A DNA stretch of 5,825 nt from an uncultured Eudoraea sp. (lineage in GTDB: Bacteria > Bacteroidota > Bacteroidia > Flavobacteriales > Flavobacteriaceae), in NCBI GenBank assembly GCA_905479615.1, contig CAJQNH010000055.1, forward strand, positions 1 through 5,825. Direction: 5' to 3'. The position numbers and the translations under genes were made by a program. The notes beneath the pieces are model-generated. The model saw nothing but the letters and a program-made list of their open reading frames with translations, did not search any database and had not been told where the DNA came from. Of this stretch, positions 5,116-5,825 are shown piece by piece; position 1 is the first letter of the stretch; every line of letters starts with the position of its first letter.

Positions 5116-5649
5116 TTACAATAATATTTGTCGTACATCCTGCCAGTTATTTACGCGCTCAAACCCGTTTGTATTTATATTATGAGGAGAGCTGAACATA
5201 ATCGACCTTCCCTCAAAATTTTCGAGGTTGTATTTCCGGTCGTCTATAAGGATATCTCCCCTAAGAATATGCTTATCCCCGCATAATATTCGCCGTTTCC
5301 AATCAATAAAAGGAAAGTGCTCATCTAACCAATAGTGCTTTTCAATTAATGAATTTGGAAATTGCATAGCCGCTGAAGCAATAAAAACTTCGTAAACTTT
5401 GGTTAATTCCATAATTACTTCTTTACTGCCTTCAATAGGAGGCAGGGCACGAAAAAAACCTTCTTCGTGGCAGTGCCTGTGTATCCTGCTTCTACGATTT
5501 TCAGGGACGCTTTGCCATACTTCGCCTCCGAGACAATCCTCCACAGTAAGGTTTTCCCTGAACTCCTTGTTATAAAGTGAAATATGTGCCCTGTAGGTAT
5601 CCGCTATTACCTCATCCATGTCTATAAACAACGTCATAATTGAATTCAT
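5116..5649 (-). CDS. 5'(3')-deoxyribonucleotidase, HAD superfamily (NT5C type)
   Basis: The 177-residue cytosolic enzyme has the length and motifs of the NT5C family, which dephosphorylates deoxynucleoside monophosphates and so limits dNTP pools. HAD motif I is DMDEVIAD (residues 10-17), with D10 as nucleophile and D12 as general acid. Motif II is the Ser of FIASAAM (89-95). The FPNSLIEKHYWLDEHFPFI stretch (97-115) is the typical family linker. Motif III is K126 in CGDKH (123-127), and motif IV is the acidic pair D136-D137 in LIDDRKYN, which holds Mg. All key residues are present, so the enzyme should be active. The start could be M1 or M5; both lie before motif I, and M1 (MNSIMTLF) is chosen as the longer frame. 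It converges with the DUF481-like gene, 142 bp apart, with no strong terminator between them. A possible minus-strand gene ends 53 bp upstream of its start. Confidence 0.9.
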   Translation of the reverse strand: MNSIMTLFIDMDEVIADTYRAHISLYNKEFRENLTVEDCLGGEVWQSVPENRRSRIHRHCHEEGFFRALPPIEGSKEVIMELTKVYEVFIASAAMQFPNSLIEKHYWLDEHFPFIDWKRRILCGDKHILRGDILIDDRKYNLENFEGRSIMFSSPHNINTNGFERVNNWQDVRQILL

Positions 5650-5667
5650 TTATGTTAATTACACAAA

Positions 5668-5691
5668 ACTCCCAATGCTCAGGAATTGAGT
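5668..5691 (-). terminator. Weak hairpin between the edge gene and the nucleotidase gene
   Basis: On the minus strand, ACTCAAT (5691-5685) pairs with ATTGGGAGT (5676-5668), with a two-base bulge and an 8-nt loop, followed by TTTGTG. It could weakly terminate the gene ending at 5703. The bulge and broken T-run make this doubtful. Confidence 0.22.
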
Positions 5692-5702
5692 ATTAAAATT
5701 AA

Positions 5703-5825
5703 CTAATTGATAATATATAAGTCTATTTTTTTTAGCTTCAAATCGATTTTTTTTGTTTTTGTCTCTATGCCCAAAAAGATAGCGGCCGTTTCCTTACCTT
5801 TAAAATTGAAATGAAAATATCCATT
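5703..5825 (-). CDS. Possible C-terminal end of a gene running off the window (partial)
   Basis: Reading the minus strand from the window edge gives 40 open codons, then a TAG (complement of 5703-5705). The peptide runs from NGYFHFNFKGKETAAIFLGIE to a lysine-rich tail (KTKKIDLKLKKIDLYIIN). Its first half is coded by bases less AT-rich than the flanks and reads like a folded beta strand pair followed by a helix; the tail is coded by A-tracts. It would be co-directional with the nucleotidase gene. No family is recognised. The competing plus-strand reading is a 15-codon frame at 5767-5814 whose TGA overlaps an ATG at 5811 (MKISI at the edge). The sequence does not decide between them, but the minus frame is longer. 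Confidence 0.35.
   Translation of the reverse strand, partial: NGYFHFNFKGKETAAIFLGIETKTKKIDLKLKKIDLYIIN

Noticed and set aside
5069..5650. TGAATTCATT direct repeat at 5069-5078 and 5641-5650, bracketing the nucleotidase gene
   Set aside because: This could look like a target-site duplication of a mobile element. However, the repeat is a near-palindrome in AT-rich DNA, one copy lies inside the gene's own start, and no transposase or integrase is present.
1..5825. CRISPR array, defence system, toxin-antitoxin pair, prophage or insertion sequence
   Set aside because: No regularly spaced repeats, no nuclease, methylase, transposase or integrase motifs, and no paired small genes were seen. The window holds ordinary metabolic and envelope genes plus decayed ones, and I found no support for a new multi-gene system.

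Overview
The window looks like chromosomal DNA from a member of the Bacteroidota, most likely a (probably marine) flavobacterium. It is AT-rich, genes lack clear Shine-Dalgarno sequences, candidate -7 elements resemble TAnnTTTG, and the protein types fit: a GH105 hydrolase with a signal peptide, an AsmA/DUF748-like protein, a DUF481-type barrel and a NT5C-type nucleotidase. The assignment is inferred from sequence style and was not searched.

Layout. Positions 1-51 hold the last 16 codons of an unknown gene, whose stop overlaps the start of a secreted GH105 unsaturated glycuronyl hydrolase (48-1160). This is probably the end of a polysaccharide-degradation operon. A tiny lysine-rich protein gene follows (1239-1343). 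Next comes about 530 bp without an intact gene; on the minus strand it carries a protein-like reading frame broken by two in-frame TAA codons (1386-1553). Then comes an intact folE, GTP cyclohydrolase I (1877-2581), with a candidate promoter and a leader of about 100 nt.

Just after folE lies a 5'-truncated outer-membrane beta-barrel remnant (2620-2997), which ends in a strong intrinsic terminator (3027-3061). An AsmA/DUF748-like gene follows (3195-3833); it has an in-frame TAG and has lost most of its 3' part. An intact DUF481-like outer-membrane protein (3954-4973) comes next, preceded by a perfect inverted repeat. On the minus strand are an intact HAD-type 5'(3')-deoxyribonucleotidase (5116-5649) and possibly the C-terminal end of another gene running off the window edge (5703-5825).

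The intact genes are metabolic or envelope genes with no evident joint pathway: pectin- or ulvan-type oligosaccharide hydrolysis, pterin synthesis, an outer-membrane protein and nucleotide dephosphorylation. The most notable property of the window is gene decay. Two clear gene wrecks and one probable one are interspersed with intact housekeeping genes, which suggests a junction or scar region. I see no CRISPR array, insertion sequence, phage gene, tRNA, rRNA or defence system.
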